This document shows positions 24,594-35,261 of a stretch of DNA of 38,503 bases, piece after piece; within the stretch, counting starts at the first letter, position 1, and each line of letters opens with the position of its first letter. The DNA comes from Acidobacteriota bacterium (GTDB lineage Bacteria > Acidobacteriota > Terriglobia > UBA7540), in NCBI GenBank assembly GCA_021827245.1, contig JAKAWN010000014.1, positions 1 to 38,503 of the forward strand, given 5' to 3'. The translations under genes and the position numbers were made by a program. Below the pieces are notes generated by a model that did not search any database, was not told the origin of the DNA, and was given only the letters and a program-made list of their open reading frames with translations.

Positions 24594-25346
24594 CTACCTT
24601 GCGACCTCGGCAGGGATTCGCTCCAACGCTTTCCCAAACTTGCTGCGCAGGGTGCCGAGCAGAATCTCGGTGGTTTCCTCGTAACTCAAAAGGCCCGTGT
24701 TGATCATGATGTCAAAATCCAGGGGATTACGAGGACGCCGCTGGAAGTGGCTAAGCACGAATTTCTCACGCTCTGCGTCGGTTCGGGCGATGAGCGAACG
24801 TGCCGCTTCACGTGTAATCCCTTCCATCTTCGCCACTCGCTCGATCCGGAGCTCAAGCGGGGCCACCATCCAGACGCAGAGCCCGAACTGCCTAGGCAAC
24901 ACATATTGTGCGCCCCGCCCTACGATCACCACGTTCCCCTGGTGTCCCAGGGCCAGAAGAATCTGCCTGAGGTGGTAAAGATAGCTTTCTGGCGCAAGGA
25001 TCTCCTGTCCAAGGATGTCCCGGATGAACTCTTCCAGTCTGCCCCGGGCGTGCTCATCCAGGGTTTCAATGAGCTGCTGACGGATTTTCGCGTGCCGGGC
25101 GATTTCATCCACAATCTGGCGGTCAAAGACCTGCCACTTCAGCCGCTCGGCGAGCAGCGCGCCCACCGCCCGCCCGCCGGACCCCAATTCCCTGGAAATC
25201 AGCACGTAGGGCCCGAAGTACATGCCCTTGAATCTTCCTCTTCCGGGCCTTTCCTTCTCCTTTTCCTGCGTGCGCCGCAACTGCCAAAGTCGAGCTTGTC
25301 GCTCGAGAATCTGTTCCACGCTCAAAGCATGATGGGTGGCATCCAT
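24594..25346 (-). CDS. Cytidylate-kinase-like P-loop protein
   Basis: 250 residues. After a helical, charged N-terminal extension (1-42), YVLISRELGSGGRAVGALLAERL marks the P-loop region of the cytidylate-kinase-like family. FDRQIVDEIARHAKI and VIVGRGAQYVLP follow, and IERVAKMEGITREAA with SLIARTDAERE resembles the lid region. These proteins differ from true Cmk, and their phosphate acceptor is unproven. ATG at 25346 follows GGAGG by 6 bases; the open frame to 25394 has no better start. It is transcribed in the same direction as the N-ATPase operon, 405 bases after atpG, so probably from its own promoter. Confidence 0.8.
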   Translation of the reverse strand: MDATHHALSVEQILERQARLWQLRRTQEKEKERPGRGRFKGMYFGPYVLISRELGSGGRAVGALLAERLKWQVFDRQIVDEIARHAKIRQQLIETLDEHARGRLEEFIRDILGQEILAPESYLYHLRQILLALGHQGNVVIVGRGAQYVLPRQFGLCVWMVAPLELRIERVAKMEGITREAARSLIARTDAEREKFVLSHFQRRPRNPLDFDIMINTGLLSYEETTEILLGTLRSKFGKALERIPAEVAR

Positions 25347-25751
25347 GTTTTGCCTCCTTTTGGAGGCCGGGCGCGCGCCGCCTGCTCTCCGCACTCACAA
25401 TACCGGGCTTTGATAGATAGAAACACGTCCTTGCGCCCTGCAAAACAGCGTTTGCAACTCCCAAGCCCGGCTCCGTCACCCGAGAGCTTTATAATTATTC
25501 CGCTATTACCCTATGCTTTCAGTATAACGAATGTGCTCGAGCAGATAAAGTCACCGTTCCTCCGCGAGCAACGCAGACGCGTGCGGGCACGAACCTGCGG
25601 GATCCCGTCATCACTCGCCGCGCCAACCATCAACTTCCTGCGCCATGCGGTCGGCCGTTCCCCGTCCCGGTCGGGGAGTCATCGATGCATACCGCGAGCT
25701 TCTTGCGATCGTCATCCGAATCACTGACTCCTACATGCCGCTCACTGGCAG
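25347..25751. other. Intergenic region after the N-ATPase operon
   Basis: About 405 bases with no gene seen. A hairpin TCCCCG-TCCCGGT-CGGGGA (25659-25677) lies 75 bases after atpG without a T-tract, so it is at most a weak operon end. An AT-rich island (25490-25535) may hold the promoter of the cytidylate-kinase-like gene. Confidence 0.5.
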
Positions 25752-26633
25752 CTATTTCTTGTTCAGCGCCTCAAAGCCCGATATGATGTCGAGCAACTCG
25801 GAGGTAATTGCCGCCTGCCTGGCCTGATGAAACTCCGACGTCAGGGCCTTCAGCCGGTCCTCAATGTTCCGATCCGCCACCTGCATGCTGGCCAGCCGGG
25901 CGGCGTTCTCGCTGGCCAGCGACTCGGCAAAGGCCCGAAACAGGGATGCGAACAGGTACTCTCGAATGAGGGCGTGAAAGAGAGATTCCGTCTCCATAAA
26001 AGTCATGGGAATCACCCTGGACGGCCAGGGCTTCGCCTTCAGGCTATGGATCCAGGTGGCGTCCACCGGCAAAAGAAGTTTGCCGCGCGGCCGATAAAAC
26101 ACCCCGTTAGCCAACCCGCAATAGAACACCACGATCATCTCAATCCCGCGGCGGCGCCATTCCTCGACATGGGGGAATGTTTGATGAACCGTATCCCCGA
26201 TCCCGCCGGGCGAGCCAGGCACCTCCAGAACCGTTTCAACCGTTCGCCCTGAGTTTTCCAACTGGCTGGCGGCGCGAACGCCGACCGCGATGACACTCTG
26301 GTCCGGCCGGCGGCGCCGAAGCTTGGCCAGCGCCCGCAAAGCGTGCTCGACGATGACGTCGTTGAGCTGTCCGCACATCCCTTGGTCGGAGCCGAACACG
26401 ATCGCGCCCAATTTCGGGCTGGCCACACCGGGGAGCGGCAGAAGCGGTTCGGGCAAGCCGCGCAGCGCGATCTGCAGACCCATCTCGATGGTGCGATTGT
26501 ACTCGGCGACGCCATGCGCCGCCCGCTCACACTGCCGGATGTTCAGCCCCGCCAGCACTTTCATTGTCTTCACCAGCGATTGCAGTTCCCTAGTGACGTG
26601 AATGGTTTTCTTTAAGGCTTCGATGGCTTCCAT
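25752..26633 (-). CDS. atpG: N-type ATPase gamma subunit
   Basis: 293 residues. The N-terminal helix ([25 protein letters not shown]) and the C-terminal helix ([23 protein letters not shown] then [16 protein letters not shown]) are the two coiled-coil arms of the rotor shaft. [13 protein letters not shown] corresponds to the conserved GSDRGLCG region, with Gln-Gly-Met replacing Arg-Gly-Leu. The start at 26633 overlaps the end of atpA by 22 bases. It is the last gene of the operon. The lower identity to housekeeping gamma is normal for N-ATPases. Confidence 0.9.
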   Translation of the reverse strand: MEAIEALKKTIHVTRELQSLVKTMKVLAGLNIRQCERAAHGVAEYNRTIEMGLQIALRGLPEPLLPLPGVASPKLGAIVFGSDQGMCGQLNDVIVEHALRALAKLRRRRPDQSVIAVGVRAASQLENSGRTVETVLEVPGSPGGIGDTVHQTFPHVEEWRRRGIEMIVVFYCGLANGVFYRPRGKLLLPVDATWIHSLKAKPWPSRVIPMTFMETESLFHALIREYLFASLFRAFAESLASENAARLASMQVADRNIEDRLKALTSEFHQARQAAITSELLDIISGFEALNKK

Positions 26634-28153
26634 CCGGCGTCCACCGCCTTTCGCGCCACGCGTGTTAACTCCTCGCGATCCGCATCACTGAGGCCCTCGC
26701 CGCGTTCGACTGACTCATAGATGTGCGGCATTTCCAGGGGCAACATTTCCCGGATCCTGGCAGTCGCCTTGACAATGACGTCCGCTGGAAGGTTGTCAAA
26801 CACGCCGCTCGTCGCAGCCAGCAGAATCGCGATCTGTTCCGCTGCCGGCAAGGGATCGTAGAGCGGCTGCTTGAGGGCCTCGCGAACAGCCCGGCCGCGA
26901 GCCAGTGTCTGGCGCGTGTGTTCATCCAGCCGGGTGCCGAAGCGCGAAAAGACTTCCAGTTCTTCGAATTGCGAGTACGAAAGCTTCAGGTCCGCTGCGA
27001 CGGCTCGATACGCGGGCAATTGAGTCTTGCCGCCTACGCGCGACACCGAGGTCCCGACGTCTACGGCAGGCAGAATGCCCTTCTGGAAAAGCGTGGGGGT
27101 GAGATAGATTTGGCCGTCGGTGATCGAGATGAGGTTGGTGGGTATATAGGCGGCCAGGTTCTGCTCCTCGGTTTCGATGATCGGTAGTGCCGTCAGCGAG
27201 CCGCCGCCGAGTTCCGGCCGAAGATGCGTCGACCGTTCCAGCAGACGGGAGTGAATATAAAAAATGTCGCCGGGGAAGCTCTCGCGGCCGGGAGGCCGGC
27301 GCAGCAGCAGCGACAGTTCGCGGTAGGCGCGGGCGTGCTGGCTGAGGTCGTCGAGAATCACCAGCGCGTCGCGCCCTTGATGCATGAAATACTCGCCCAT
27401 GGCCATTGCGGTGTATGGGGCAATAAACGCCTGGCCCGGCGGAGCCTCACCCGGAGCGAAAACGACGATGCAGTACGGTGTGGCGTTGCGCTCCCGCAGA
27501 TCGGCGATCACTTTCGCCACTGCAGAGCTGCGCTGGCCGATCGCGCAGTAGATGCAGATCATATTCTTTCCCTTCTGGTTGATCATGCAATCCACCACGA
27601 TGCCGGTCTTGCCCGTCTGCCGGTCGCCCAGAATCAGTTCGCGCTGCCCGCGGCCAATCGGTATCAGCGCATCTACCACCTTGATGCCGGTCGCCAGCGG
27701 TACGGTCACCGGAGCGCGGTCGATGATGGGCGGAGCCGGCGACTCGATGATTGCCCGCGCCGCAGTTCTTACCGGACCGGCGTTGTCGAGAGGCCGACCC
27801 ACCGGATCAACGACGCGCCCCAGCAGTTCTTCCCCAACCGGGACGTCGAGCACGCGGAAGGTCCGCCGAGCCTCCACACCCGCAGCCAGCCCCGGCCCCT
27901 CATCGAGCAGAATGGCCCCGACCTCCTCGGGTTCGAGATTGAAAGCCATTCCAAGCAGGTCGTTGGGAAACCGGATGAGTTCTTCAGACCGCACTCCCGG
28001 CAGACCGCGCACTCGCGCCACGCCATGGCCCACGTAAGTGACTTCGCCATACTCTTCGACTCTTAGTTCGGCCCGCCGTGACCGCGATACCCGATTCAAC
28101 ACATCGATTGTCTCCTGAAAGACCGCACCGAGTTTGCCGCCGTTGCTGTTCAT
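26612..28153 (-). CDS. atpA: N-type ATPase alpha subunit
   Basis: 513 residues. The Walker A sequence is GDRQTGKT (176-183), and the nucleotide-binding region continues through [15 protein letters not shown] and [15 protein letters not shown]. The arginine finger region ([11 protein letters not shown] followed by [12 protein letters not shown]) is present. In the F1 head this non-catalytic subunit alternates with beta. The ATG overlaps the atpF stop by four bases (ATGA), which indicates translational coupling. Confidence 0.95.
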   Translation of the reverse strand: MNSNGGKLGAVFQETIDVLNRVSRSRRAELRVEEYGEVTYVGHGVARVRGLPGVRSEELIRFPNDLLGMAFNLEPEEVGAILLDEGPGLAAGVEARRTFRVLDVPVGEELLGRVVDPVGRPLDNAGPVRTAARAIIESPAPPIIDRAPVTVPLATGIKVVDALIPIGRGQRELILGDRQTGKTGIVVDCMINQKGKNMICIYCAIGQRSSAVAKVIADLRERNATPYCIVVFAPGEAPPGQAFIAPYTAMAMGEYFMHQGRDALVILDDLSQHARAYRELSLLLRRPPGRESFPGDIFYIHSRLLERSTHLRPELGGGSLTALPIIETEEQNLAAYIPTNLISITDGQIYLTPTLFQKGILPAVDVGTSVSRVGGKTQLPAYRAVAADLKLSYSQFEELEVFSRFGTRLDEHTRQTLARGRAVREALKQPLYDPLPAAEQIAILLAATSGVFDNLPADVIVKATARIREMLPLEMPHIYESVERGEGLSDADREELTRVARKAVDAGWKPSKP

Positions 28154-28920
28154 GCCTCCCCCGTCTCCACTTTCCGTTCGGAGCCGCGCTCGAGAGCCTC
28201 TGTGAGGTCTTCCTCCAACGCTTCAAGGTAGCTCTCGGAATTCCAGCCGATGCGCCAGCCGTTCCCTCGCAGTTCCAGCCCCAGGCCGATTCCGGGCGCG
28301 CGTTCAAAGCGCACCGTCACGGGTGCTCGGAGGCTGTCTTCGAGCGCCTTGCGGATTTCCGCCTGTGTCTCCTCCCGCAGGTCGAACTTCGTGCGAATCA
28401 GCAACTCACCATGAGCGAGGTGCCCGCGCGCATCTTCGTCGAGCAACCGGATTTTCTCGAGAAACACCCTGACCGCGCACTCCTGAACGTCAAGGCTGGC
28501 AAGATCCGCCACCGTCCGCCGCACGATTTCGAGCACCTCCTTCGAGACGCGGCGCCGAAAGTCCGTCAGGAATGCCGCGCGCTCACGCTCCAGATCCTCG
28601 CGCCATTTCGTTTCCAGCGCATGGGTCTCCTCCCGCGCGCGATCCAGCATCTCGGTGCGCTCCTTCCCCGCCTCCACCGCTGCCTGCGCCAGCATGCTCG
28701 CCTTTTGCTGGTCGAGCTCCCCAAGTTTTGTCTGATAGAGGGCAAGCTGCTCCTGGGATTCTTTCTCTTTCGCCGCGGCCTCGGCCAGCCGTGCGGCAAT
28801 CCTGCTCTCACGCGCCTCGATTGCGTCTAGAATCCGCCGGTACAGGAATCGTTTCAACAGCCACACGAGGATAAGAAAATTGACGATCTGCGCGACAACG
28901 GTAAACCAATCGATCAGCAT
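28150..28920 (-). CDS. atpF: N-type ATPase b subunit with long C-terminal extension
   Basis: 256 residues, about 100 longer than a usual b subunit. One N-terminal membrane segment ([17 protein letters not shown]) is followed by a long charged coiled coil to about residue 145. After it comes a globular-looking region with LVRIRTKFDL-like strands ([18 protein letters not shown]) and [15 protein letters not shown]. No atpH (delta) gene is in the operon. In N-ATPases the enlarged b subunit is thought to take over the delta contact with alpha. GGAGGT lies 7 bases before the ATG. Confidence 0.9.
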   Translation of the reverse strand: MLIDWFTVVAQIVNFLILVWLLKRFLYRRILDAIEARESRIAARLAEAAAKEKESQEQLALYQTKLGELDQQKASMLAQAAVEAGKERTEMLDRAREETHALETKWREDLERERAAFLTDFRRRVSKEVLEIVRRTVADLASLDVQECAVRVFLEKIRLLDEDARGHLAHGELLIRTKFDLREETQAEIRKALEDSLRAPVTVRFERAPGIGLGLELRGNGWRIGWNSESYLEALEEDLTEALERGSERKVETGEA

Positions 28921-28954
28921 GGATGACCTCCCGGCTCGGCCCGCTTTGGCCCAT

Positions 28955-29245
28955 TCAAGCGCCCGGTGTCGCCGGCCCTTTTGCGATCACATGGCTCCAG
29001 AAAGGGTTGGCGAAGATCAAGATGATCGAAATCACCAGGCAATAGATCGCGATGGATTCAATCATCGCCAACCCGATAAACAGCGTCCGGCTGATTGCGC
29101 CAGCCTCATCGGGCTGTTGCGCGATGGCACTCAGGGCCTGTTGCAGGGCCCTGGCTTCGCCGAGTGCGGGAGCGATTGAGCCGATCGCCATGCAAATGGC
29201 GGCGGCGCTGATGGATATCAGACCGATCCAGGTCGTGGCGTCCAT
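28955..29245 (-). CDS. atpE: N-type ATPase c subunit (membrane rotor ring)
   Basis: 96 residues with two membrane helices. Helix 1 contains the sequence IAPALGEARALQQAL, placing Glu30 where sodium-type c subunits have Gln. Helix 2 contains AMIESIAIY with the ion-binding Glu63, then Ser64 and Tyr68. The hairpin loop reads QQP (43-45) where most c subunits have RQP. The two-carboxylate arrangement is characteristic of N-type rings; one such ring (Burkholderia pseudomallei, c17) was reported to carry protons, so sodium specificity cannot be assumed. A longer frame begins at 29362, but the ATG at 29245 has AAGGAG about 10 bases before it and gives the normal length. Confidence 0.93.
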   Translation of the reverse strand: MDATTWIGLISISAAAICMAIGSIAPALGEARALQQALSAIAQQPDEAGAISRTLFIGLAMIESIAIYCLVISIILIFANPFWSHVIAKGPATPGA

Positions 29246-29261
29246 GGCTTTATTCTCCTTT

Positions 29262-29957
29262 TCACACCTTCTGGTCCGGCGCCGCCTCTTGCTGGTGGCG
29301 GAGCGCTGCCGCGATGTAGACCATCGCGAGAATGGCGAAAATGTACGCCTGAATGAGGCCAATGAGAAGACCGAGTACCTGCATGACGACTGGAACGAAA
29401 AGCGGCGTGATCGCCAGCAGAAGCGCCACGAGAATCGTCCCGCTCATGATATTTCCGAACAGCCGGAAGGCCAGCGCGACGGTTCGCGAAAATTCGCTCA
29501 TCAAGTGGAACGGCGCCATGAAAAAGTTCGGACTCAGGTAGTGGCGCAGGTATCCCTTTACTCCCGCTCTCCTGATGCCGAATATCGGAACGCTCACCGC
29601 GACGCAAATGGCCAGTGCCGCCGTGGTGGAAAGCGAACCGGTGGGTGGATGCCACATGGGCACCGCTTCCAGCACGTTGGACAGGGCGATGAACAGGAAT
29701 AGCGTGCCCACAAACGGAATGCATCCGTCGGCGGCCTCTCCGCCGCCAATCTCACGGACCTCGTTTCGGATGACGAGCACGATCGCTTCCAGCGTGTTCT
29801 GCCACTTGCTCCTGGGTAGATCCCGTCCGATCTTTCGCGTCGCGACTAAGGACGCCACAACGAGCAGAAGCATCACTGCCCAGGTGTAAAGAATGGTGGC
29901 ATTCAGGTGTACGAAGCCCCACCGAAACAGCACGAGATGGTCGGGTGTGATCTCCAC
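29262..29957 (-). CDS. atpB: N-type ATPase a subunit (stator ion channel)
   Basis: 231 residues with five or six membrane segments. The essential arginine is Arg165 in LAFRLFGNIMSG. IEAIVLVIRNEV-type sequence (TLEAIVLVIRNEVREI) and ALSNVLEAVPMWHPPTGSLSTT lie before it. The start is GTG at 29957, two bases after the atpR stop and with GGAG 5 bases upstream; the open frame extends to 30176 but the extra 73 residues are atpR read out of frame. Confidence 0.93.
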   Translation of the reverse strand: MEITPDHLVLFRWGFVHLNATILYTWAVMLLLVVASLVATRKIGRDLPRSKWQNTLEAIVLVIRNEVREIGGGEAADGCIPFVGTLFLFIALSNVLEAVPMWHPPTGSLSTTAALAICVAVSVPIFGIRRAGVKGYLRHYLSPNFFMAPFHLMSEFSRTVALAFRLFGNIMSGTILVALLLAITPLFVPVVMQVLGLLIGLIQAYIFAILAMVYIAAALRHQQEAAPDQKV

Positions 29958-29959
29958 GG

Positions 29960-30253
29960 CTACTCCACTCCTTTTCCGGCTGCGGCGTGCGGTACCCGGC
30001 GCACAAGCACCATGCGCGCCACAATAAAACCTGCCAGGCAGGCGACCGCGTTCTGCCATCGGTGCCCCGTGGCCAGGATCAGCCCGCCAAGCACCAGGGC
30101 GGTTCTGCCCCAGAAGCTGCCGAGCGCCAGCAGAGTGGGATGGCGCGATCCGGGCAGAGCACGAATCGTGATCCACAATCCTCCATAGAAGACGACACCC
30201 AGGCCAAACCCAGCCAGCAGGGTGACGAGGATGGAAAACAAGTCAGATATCAA
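29960..30253 (-). CDS. atpR: N-type ATPase accessory membrane subunit AtpR
   Basis: 97 residues with three hydrophobic segments (LISDLFSILVTLLAGFGLG, TLLALGSFWGRTALVLGGLI, and AVACLAGFIVARMV). SFWGRTALVLGG and FIVARMVLVRR carry the membrane-buried arginines typical of AtpR, which is thought to interact with the c-ring acid groups during assembly. The best start is TTG at 30253. It overlaps the atpQ stop as TTGA and has GGGAG 5 bases before it; no ATG in frame gives a sensible N terminus. Found only in N-ATPase operons. Confidence 0.86.
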   Translation of the reverse strand: MISDLFSILVTLLAGFGLGVVFYGGLWITIRALPGSRHPTLLALGSFWGRTALVLGGLILATGHRWQNAVACLAGFIVARMVLVRRVPHAAAGKGVE

Positions 30254-30562
30254 TGGTTCTCCCTTTCCTGCTTGATTCGTTTCCAGGCATTCATGCATCC
30301 GACCGCCAAACCGGCCACCAGCAACATGAGCGTCCAGGAAAAACGGCTCGGCCATTTGTGGTCAATCCATGTTCCGATCGCAATGCCGGCCAGCATCGGC
30401 AACACAACCAACCAGCCGATCACCCCCACCAGCGAGACAGCCCGCCAGAGATTGGGAGGGCCTTCCTTCTTCCCGCGGATCATTCGTGCTTCGCGTGAAG
30501 CCACGCGCGCGACGAGTTGTTCGGCGGGAGTCGTCCTTTTCTGCTTCGTTGCCGGGTCGTTC

Positions 30563-30570
<8 letters not shown>
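30250..30570 (-). CDS. atpQ: N-type ATPase accessory membrane protein AtpQ (AtpI/AtpZ-like)
   Basis: 106 residues. A charged N terminus is followed by two membrane segments (LVGVIGWLVVLPMLAGIAIG and TLMLLVAGLAVGCMNAW), the pattern of the ATPase_gene1 family related to AtpZ and AtpI. In other operons such proteins help c-ring assembly or divalent-cation supply. The ATG at 30570 overlaps the atpC end by eight bases and follows GGAG by about 5 bases. Confidence 0.86.
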
Positions 30571-32358
<1,788 letters not shown>

Positions 32359-32430
32359 TTACCTGCTGCGTTGAATGGAGGCGCATTTCCATCTTCTCCA
32401 TCGCCTCCCGCTTGGCGGAACAGGTCCTCC

Positions 32431-32685
32431 TCAACCACCCGGGTTATGGCAGGGGACGGCCTCAACGTCTCGCCGGCGGAACACGAACGTATCTCTCCAA
32501 GTTTGCCGCTCAATTCGCGAAGGTGATTGGAGGACCGCCTCGATGCCATTCATCGCCCCCTCGAAGAACCCTTCCGGGGGGCGCTGCTGCAAAGCTGCAC
32601 GCCGGCACCTCTTCTTGATTAGTTCTGCATCTTGCTGATGGAAGTATTCGGGCTTGCCAAGGAAATAACACGCTAGCTGGCGCAT
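32431..32685 (-). CDS. Possible small gene upstream of the N-ATPase operon
   Basis: 84 codons beginning MRQLACYFLGKPEYFHQQDA. GAGG lies 4 bases before the ATG, and third codon positions are moderately GC-rich. The stop is 103 bases before atpD. I recognise no family and see no signal peptide or membrane segment. Several overlapping frames exist here, so it may be spurious. Confidence 0.33.
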   Translation of the reverse strand: MRQLACYFLGKPEYFHQQDAELIKKRCRRAALQQRPPEGFFEGAMNGIEAVLQSPSRIERQTWRDTFVFRRRDVEAVPCHNPGG

Positions 32686-33187
32686 ATAACCTCACCGGCC
32701 TTACGCGCTCCCATTCCCGGTCACGCAGGGTCAACGGGGGAGTCTTGCAGCTAGCCATGTCCAGCGCCTCACCGGCACTCGCCTCTCAGCCGCAGCCACC
32801 GTGACCAGGATCTGGACACCTCTCTACACCCATAATACCACCAATAAGTTTCGGAGACTCTGCTCCTCTACTGGATGACTGACACCGCGGGGCCTTTCCT
32901 TGGCAGGATTGATCGACCCGGTAGCCCAGAGTTGTGGGCGTCCAGCGCATTACTCTGATGCGGTTCGGGGCTGGCGCCGGTTTGTGGGGTCTGGGATTCT
33001 CCGAAAGGGCTGGTTTCAGACAGCGGGAAGGTGTCGCTTCGCGAGATCGACACTCAAAGGCAAGCGCCTGCGCTAGCCGGTGCAGGTCCATCGGTTCTGG
33101 CCTGCAAAATCCCCACGGCGCAGAACCCGAGCCATCGCTGCCGCCCTTCATGGCGTTTCAGGAAACGGCAAACCCTGAAAATCAGGC
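32686..33187. other. Intergenic region before the N-ATPase operon
   Basis: About 500 bases between the end of the DsbA-like gene and the possible small gene. The remaining open frames are long but have poor starts and no recognisable product. The operon promoter should lie here or just downstream. Confidence 0.5.
32832..32840 (-). promoter_or_regulatory. Candidate promoter for the N-ATPase transcript
   Basis: On the minus strand TGGTATTAT forms an extended -10, about 145 bases before the possible small gene and 500 before atpD. No good -35 accompanies it. Confidence 0.3.
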
Positions 33188-34327
33188 TCAGTGCCAGCCC
33201 CGGGACGCGACGGCCGCGTTACGTCCCCTGAGAGCGGCGAGGTCGGAGTCGATAATCTTCTCAAACTGCGCCTCCGGCACTGAACCCTCCAGAAATCTGC
33301 CGTTGATGAAGAACGTGGGCGTTCCCGTTACGCCGGCCCTTGTGCCAGCCTCGACGTCCTGCTGGATCGCGGCTTTATACTTGCCGGATTTCAGGCAGGC
33401 GGCAAACGAACTTTGATCCATGCCCAGGCGGGCGGCGGTCTCGATCAGATCGGATTCAGTCAGCTTCGACTGATCGGCGTACATCGCGTCATGCATCGGC
33501 CAGAATTTGCCCTGCTCTTCGGCGCAGCGGGAGGCTTCTGCGGCCTCCTCAGCGTGGGCGTGAATGGTTGAAAGCGGAAAGTCGCGGAAGGCCAGCTTCA
33601 CCTTGCCCTTGTATTTCTTCAGGAGGTTGGTGAGCGTGGGCTCGACCCGGCCACAGAACGGGCACTGAAAATCCGCAAATTCGACGATCGTAACCGGCGC
33701 ATCGGGATTTCCCTCGATGCGCGCAGGATCGTTGGCGCCAAGCCTCACGGTAGGCGGCTGCAACAGAATCGAAACATTGGCCTTGGCGCGCAAGGAATCT
33801 GCGTACTTCTCGCGGGCCTGCTGGATTTCTAAAGCCTTCACAACCTTCGCGAGCTGCGGCTCTACTTTCTCGAAAGGCTCGTTGACCTGATTTTTGACCG
33901 CGAAGTAGTAGCCCTTGACCTCGGCCTCAGAGGGATCAGGGACCTTGGAATCAACCTCTTTCTGATAGAGCTGCTCAACGGTCATTCCTTGCTTTTTCGC
34001 TTCGTTCTCGACCAGCTTCTTGCGAATCAGGGCATCCAGCGCCTTGCTTTCAATCTTGTATTCTTCCTGGTGGATTTGGAGCATTTGCGCTGCGGTCGCG
34101 CCCTCGAGGTCGTGCTCATAGATGGGTTCGCCCGCGACCGTCGCGATGGGCGGATCACCGGCTTCGGCCTTCCGGCCCTCGGCAGGCGCGGGACAAGTTG
34201 CCGGTTCGAGCGCGGGGCGCTTTGCCTGCGCAACATTATTGCCCGCCCTGCTTTGGGCAAATCCCCAGGACGCGCACACAAGCGCCAAACCGACATAGAA
34301 AGCATTCCTCAGATGTCGCAATCTCAT
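33188..34327 (-). CDS. Exported SurA-like/DsbA-like thioredoxin-fold protein
   Basis: 379 residues. A signal peptide (LRNAFYVGLALVCASWGFAQS) is followed by a SurA-type helical region (about 58-185: AGEPIYEHDLEG, KALDALIRKKLVENEAKKQG). A thioredoxin-fold domain (195-375) has the redox motif CPFC (Cys222, Cys225) in VEFADFQCPFCGR and the cis-Pro loop TGTPTFFING. This architecture is common in exported disulfide oxidoreductases that combine a chaperone-like arm with a DsbA domain. It should oxidise or isomerise disulfides of secreted proteins. The Cys-rich secreted protein encoded just upstream on the same strand is an attractive but unproven client. The ATG has a GGAG 13 bases upstream, rather far. 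Confidence 0.88.
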   Translation of the reverse strand: MRLRHLRNAFYVGLALVCASWGFAQSRAGNNVAQAKRPALEPATCPAPAEGRKAEAGDPPIATVAGEPIYEHDLEGATAAQMLQIHQEEYKIESKALDALIRKKLVENEAKKQGMTVEQLYQKEVDSKVPDPSEAEVKGYYFAVKNQVNEPFEKVEPQLAKVVKALEIQQAREKYADSLRAKANVSILLQPPTVRLGANDPARIEGNPDAPVTIVEFADFQCPFCGRVEPTLTNLLKKYKGKVKLAFRDFPLSTIHAHAEEAAEASRCAEEQGKFWPMHDAMYADQSKLTESDLIETAARLGMDQSSFAACLKSGKYKAAIQQDVEAGTRAGVTGTPTFFINGRFLEGSVPEAQFEKIIDSDLAALRGRNAAVASRGWH

Positions 34328-34409
34328 GATGCGAGTTTATCTCCATTTGGCCGTTCGAACCAGCCGAACTTTCTGGGCTGGGAACGCGATATTCTGCGAA
34401 AGAATCAGC

Positions 34410-34431
34410 CCCCGGCGGGTAGAGGCCGGGG
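34410..34431. terminator. GC-rich hairpin after the Cys-rich secreted protein gene
   Basis: CCCCGGC-GGGTAGAG-GCCGGGG is a seven-pair stem. On the minus strand it follows the secreted-protein gene by about 36 bases and is followed by a TTCTTT stretch, so it may terminate that transcript before the DsbA-like gene. Confidence 0.4.
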
Positions 34432-34466
34432 ACTGACTCTGGTTCCTGAAGGTTCGGGCGGGCCGG

Positions 34467-35261
34467 TCACTGGAGCGTGATCGAGCCGCTGTTGTTAAAG
34501 ACTTTCGTCTGAGTTACGGTGAGGGTGCCGGGACCTTCGCAGGCTGCCACGATCGATTTGCCGGTCGTGTTGACCCCGATCAGGCTCCACGCAGCATTGA
34601 TATTGTAGTTTCCGCCCGGGGCATTCACGACAAAGTTGTAGGAATGCGCCGAGAGGGTGCTGAGAATCAGGTCAAAGTTGCACGCGGTCGGGATTCCCTG
34701 GCAGAGATTGTTTACGCAGGAATACGATTCGGTTGATGTATTGAGGCCGGCGCAGTCCGAGTCCACCGTGCAGGCCTGTGTGGTTGGCGTCACCGCGCAC
34801 GAGGAAATCTGGCTGAACAGCCCGCTGCTGATCTGCTGGAAACGCTGGTCGTAAACCACGCATCCATTCGAGTTGCCGCCGAGAACCTGCGCGTTCGTCG
34901 CAGCCGTGCCGTCGGAGTTGGTGACCGAGACGCAGACCTGGACCCCTATATCCGCGCTCGAAGTGCTGACAGTTGTGTCGATCTTGGTATCCGTAAAGAG
35001 GCCCGTCACCAGGGAAGGCGTGACCAGGAGCGCCAGCCCGTTGGCGTTGGAAACCTTGATGGGTGCGTTGAGCATTGAAATGCAGCCGGGTTGGCCCGTT
35101 CCGCCGCAGTTCGGGTTGAGCGCGCCGGTCGAATCGTTGAGCGTGCAACTATAGTTGAGAACCCCTGCGCTGAAGTTGCCGCTGCTTTGCGCAAAAGCTG
35201 CTCCAGCTACTAGCCACAGGGTACACAAACATCCCAAAAGAGTTACTGCGAGCTTCTTCAT
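34467..35261 (-). CDS. Secreted Cys-containing protein, function unknown
   Basis: 264 residues from the ATG at 35261, which follows GGAGGA by 7 bases. This gives a clear signal peptide (KKLAVTLLGCLCTLWLVAGAAFA) cut near residue 24. The mature part is rich in Ser, Thr, Asn and Gly. It has about twelve Cys, including a knot-like CTVDSDCAGLN segment closed by YSCVNNLCQG and CNFDLIL. This suggests disulfide-bonded loops on a beta-rich surface or extracellular protein. No catalytic motif is seen. The frame upstream to 35537 has no ribosome binding site. The next gene downstream encodes a DsbA-like oxidase. Confidence 0.75.
   Translation of the reverse strand: MKKLAVTLLGCLCTLWLVAGAAFAQSSGNFSAGVLNYSCTLNDSTGALNPNCGGTGQPGCISMLNAPIKVSNANGLALLVTPSLVTGLFTDTKIDTTVSTSSADIGVQVCVSVTNSDGTAATNAQVLGGNSNGCVVYDQRFQQISSGLFSQISSCAVTPTTQACTVDSDCAGLNTSTESYSCVNNLCQGIPTACNFDLILSTLSAHSYNFVVNAPGGNYNINAAWSLIGVNTTGKSIVAACEGPGTLTVTQTKVFNNSGSITLQ

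Noticed and set aside
25659..25677. Rho-independent terminator of the N-ATPase operon
   Set aside because: A six-pair stem is present, but no T-tract follows on the operon strand; mentioned only within the intergenic entry.
24747..25727. 326-codon plus-strand frame over the cytidylate-kinase-like gene
   Set aside because: No start signal and no recognisable domain, while the opposite strand carries a P-loop protein with GGAGG before its ATG.
27224..28066. 280-codon plus-strand frame opposite atpA
   Set aside because: Shadow of the alpha subunit.
32786..33151. 121-codon minus-strand frame between the DsbA-like gene and the N-ATPase operon
   Set aside because: Pro/Arg/Ser-rich with no domain and no good start; composition resembles non-coding GC-rich DNA.
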